Source of the DNA: Deltaproteobacteria bacterium
Lineage (GTDB): Bacteria; Myxococcota_A; Polyangia; Polyangiales; Ga0077539
DNA: 6,040 nt
Direction: 5' to 3'
NCBI GenBank assembly: GCA_947494865.1
Contig: CANMAT010000263.1
Location: 1 to 6,040, forward strand
The notes below the pieces were generated by a model. It was given only the letters and a program-made list of their open reading frames with translations. It did no database searches and was not told where the DNA came from. Positions within the stretch are counted from its first letter, which is position 1, and every line of letters starts with the position of its first letter. Below, one piece after another: positions 4,295-6,040 of this stretch. Made by a program: the position numbers and the translations under genes.

Positions 4295-6040
4295 ATGAGA
4301 ACCACTGGCAGACTGGTTGCGCTGTGCCTCCTCGCGACGAGCTGCGGCGAGGCGCCCGTAGGCCGCGTCGAGCTCACCCCCGTTACGGTCGGCGACATGA
4401 CCGTGCGCGCCTGGAGCGACGGCGGCTTCGCCCTCACCGTCGGCGGCCGCACGATCCTCACGGCGCGCCAGGGCGCCCTCGCCGCGCGCAACTACGAAGA
4501 AGACGTGCGCATGGCCTTCGGCGTGTGGACCTTCCTGCGCGACCCGCCCACGGCGCTGCGACCGCGCGCGAACGCGACGCTCCGACGCGACGGCGACGCC
4601 GTGGTGCTCGCCGCGCGCGAGGGCGCCACCACCGCCACGCTGCGCCTCCGCCGGGCCTCGCCGGGCGAGGTCGAGATCGAGGGCACCGTCGCCGCCGCGG
4701 CGCCGTACAAGTCCCTCGCGGTGCACCTCGACTGCGCCGCCGACGCGCACTTTCTGGGCTTCGGCGAGCAGTTTGATGCCGTCGATCACCGCGGGCGCAA
4801 GCTCCCGCTGTGGGTGAGCGAGCAGGGCATCGGCCGCGACCCCGACGGCCGTACGGCCTTCTCGGGCGACGACACCACCACGTACTTTCCGGTGCCCTTC
4901 TTCCTCGACCCGCGGGGCTTCGGCGTGGCCGTCGACACGGAGGCGCGCGTCGAGGCCGACCTGTGCAGCACGCGCCCCGACGAGTACGTGCTCGCCGCCG
5001 AAGACCCGCGGCGCATCCACCTGCGCGTGTACACCGGCCCCACGGTGGCCGACGTGATGCGCGACTGGACGGCGCTCCAGGGGCGCACGTCGGCGCCGCC
5101 GCGGTGGTCCGTCGACGGGGTGTGGCTCGCCGTGCAGGGCGGCCCCGCGAACGTGCGCGCGGCCGTCGCCCGGGCCCGCGCGGCCGACCTCCCCCTCGCG
5201 GCCATCTGGAGCCAGGACTGGCTCGGTCGCCGGGAGTTCGCGCCGGGGCAGTTCGGCGTGCGGTACCGCTGGTCCGTCGACGAGGCGCTGTACCCCGACC
5301 TCGGCGGGCTCATTCGCGAGCTGCACGGGCAGGGGGTGCGCTTCTTCGGGTACTTCAACCCGTTTCTTGTGCCCGAGCAGGATCTCTACGAGCCCGCCGT
5401 GCGCGAGGGGTACATCGCGCGCACGGCCGCGGGCGAGCCGTACACCTTCCCCATCTCGGTGCTCCTCGGCGGCGTTGTAGACCTCACCAACCCCCGCGCT
5501 GTGACGTGGTTTCAGGGCTACGCGCGCACCGCGCTGGGGCTCGGCATCGACGGGTGGATGCACGACTTCGGCGAGTGGCTCCCGCACGACGCGTTGCTCG
5601 CCGACGGGAGCGACCCGCGCCTCGCCCACAACGGTTACCCCACGCGCTGGCAGCGCGCGGCGCGCGAGGTGTTCGAAGCGGCCCGGCCCGACGGCGACTG
5701 GGTGATGTTCTCGCGCTCGGGCTGGCTGCGCACGTCCACGGTGTCGCAGGTGGTGTGGTGCGGCGATCAAGAGGCCAACTGGGGCGAGCACGACGGGCTC
5801 CCCACGGTGATCCCGGCGATGGTGTCGCTGGGCCTCGCGGGCGTCGGGTACGTGACGCACGACGTGGCGGGCTTCTCGGGCGGCCCGAGCACAAAGGAAC
5901 TGTTTCAGCGCTGGGTCGAGCTCGCGGCCTTCACCCCCATTTTTCGCACCCACGAGGGGCTGCGCCGCGAGCAAAACTGGTCGTGGGATCGCGACGACGC
6001 CACGCGCGCCCACTTCGTGCGCTTCGCGAAGGTGCACCGC
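4295..6040 (+). CDS. GH31 sulfoquinovosidase-like glycoside hydrolase, putative lipoprotein (3' end outside window)
   Basis: The frame is open from ATG 4295 to the window end: 582 residues, with perhaps 100 missing compared with E. coli YihQ (about 680). Residues 1-17 look like a lipoprotein signal (LVALCLLATSC, Cys17), implying an envelope location. Residues 20-265 fit the N-terminal beta-sandwich of GH31, including FGEQFD and PLWVSEQGIGR (171-181), a hallmark of YihQ-like enzymes. The catalytic (beta/alpha)8 barrel starts near 270. The nucleophile is Asp424 (WMHDFGEW), the acid/base Asp491 (WCGDQ), and RTHEG (551-555) is present. From family knowledge of YihQ (Q262, Q288, R301, W304, D405, D472, Y508), the equivalents here are Gln281, Gln307, Arg323, Trp326, Asp424, Asp491 and Phe527. 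So four of five substrate-recognition positions match and the Tyr is Phe. The reaction is probably retaining alpha-glycoside hydrolysis; sulfoquinovose as substrate is plausible, not proven. Alternatives are an alpha-glucosidase or another GH31 specificity. Confidence 0.9.
   Translation, partial: MRTTGRLVALCLLATSCGEAPVGRVELTPVTVGDMTVRAWSDGGFALTVGGRTILTARQGALAARNYEEDVRMAFGVWTFLRDPPTALRPRANATLRRDGDAVVLAAREGATTATLRLRRASPGEVEIEGTVAAAAPYKSLAVHLDCAADAHFLGFGEQFDAVDHRGRKLPLWVSEQGIGRDPDGRTAFSGDDTTTYFPVPFFLDPRGFGVAVDTEARVEADLCSTRPDEYVLAAEDPRRIHLRVYTGPTVADVMRDWTALQGRTSAPPRWSVDGVWLAVQGGPANVRAAVARARAADLPLAAIWSQDWLGRREFAPGQFGVRYRWSVDEALYPDLGGLIRELHGQGVRFFGYFNPFLVPEQDLYEPAVREGYIARTAAGEPYTFPISVLLGGVVDLTNPRAVTWFQGYARTALGLGIDGWMHDFGEWLPHDALLADGSDPRLAHNGYPTRWQRAAREVFEAARPDGDWVMFSRSGWLRTSTVSQVVWCGDQEANWGEHDGLPTVIPAMVSLGLAGVGYVTHDVAGFSGGPSTKELFQRWVELAAFTPIFRTHEGLRREQNWSWDRDDATRAHFVRFAKVHR

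Noticed and set aside
4265..6037. 590-codon open frame on the minus strand opposite the GH31 gene
   Set aside because: It is the shadow of a GC-rich coding region. Its product is His/Arg/Gly-rich with no recognisable domain, while the + strand carries a clear GH31 protein.
1..6040. A single organosulfur pathway linking the sulfatase-like and sulfoquinovosidase-like genes
   Set aside because: Sulfatases cleave sulfate esters, not the C-S bond of sulfoquinovose. Three unrelated genes lie between them, and no transporter or sulfosugar catabolic gene is visible.

Overview
The window is very GC-rich DNA with strong G/C preference at third codon positions. All five genes lie on the + strand, separated by gaps of only 19-60 bases, and none has a clear Shine-Dalgarno sequence. 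This composition fits Myxococcota (myxobacteria, perhaps the Polyangia/Sandaracinus side). So do a membrane-anchored Hanks-type Ser/Thr kinase with a Pro/Ala-rich tail, a HEAT-fused sulfatase and a small secreted protein ending in a basic-acidic-Pro-Phe motif. The assignment is inferred from composition and gene style; there is no rRNA or marker gene to prove it.

Layout: (1) 1-1395 is the 3' part of a sulfatase-family (alkaline phosphatase superfamily) protein. Its C-terminal sulfatase subdomain runs into about six HEAT repeats and then a beta-rich tail; the catalytic N-terminal part lies before the window. (2) 1430-1744 is a 104-residue exported protein of unknown function. (3) 1805-3151 is a complete, apparently active PknB-like Ser/Thr kinase with one transmembrane helix. 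(4) 3171-4268 is a stand-alone RelA/SpoT-type (p)ppGpp synthetase with no hydrolase domain and an extra C-terminal domain of about 200 residues. (5) 4295-6040 is a glycoside hydrolase family 31 protein resembling sulfoquinovosidase (YihQ). It carries a lipoprotein-type signal and runs off the right edge.

How they fit together: the kinase and the alarmone synthetase are 19 bases apart and could form a signalling pair (envelope-sensing kinase plus stringent-response second messenger). The two hydrolases at the edges are envelope or exported enzymes acting on sulfated or glycosidic substrates. There is no strong evidence that all five form one pathway, because each of the last three genes also has a candidate promoter of its own. 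The most notable observation is in gene 5. Its active site keeps the catalytic pair and four of the five sulfoquinovose-recognition positions of YihQ in matching register, but the fifth (Tyr508 in YihQ) is Phe. No rRNA, tRNA, CRISPR, insertion sequence or rho-independent terminator was seen, and no gene-free stretch exceeds 60 bases.
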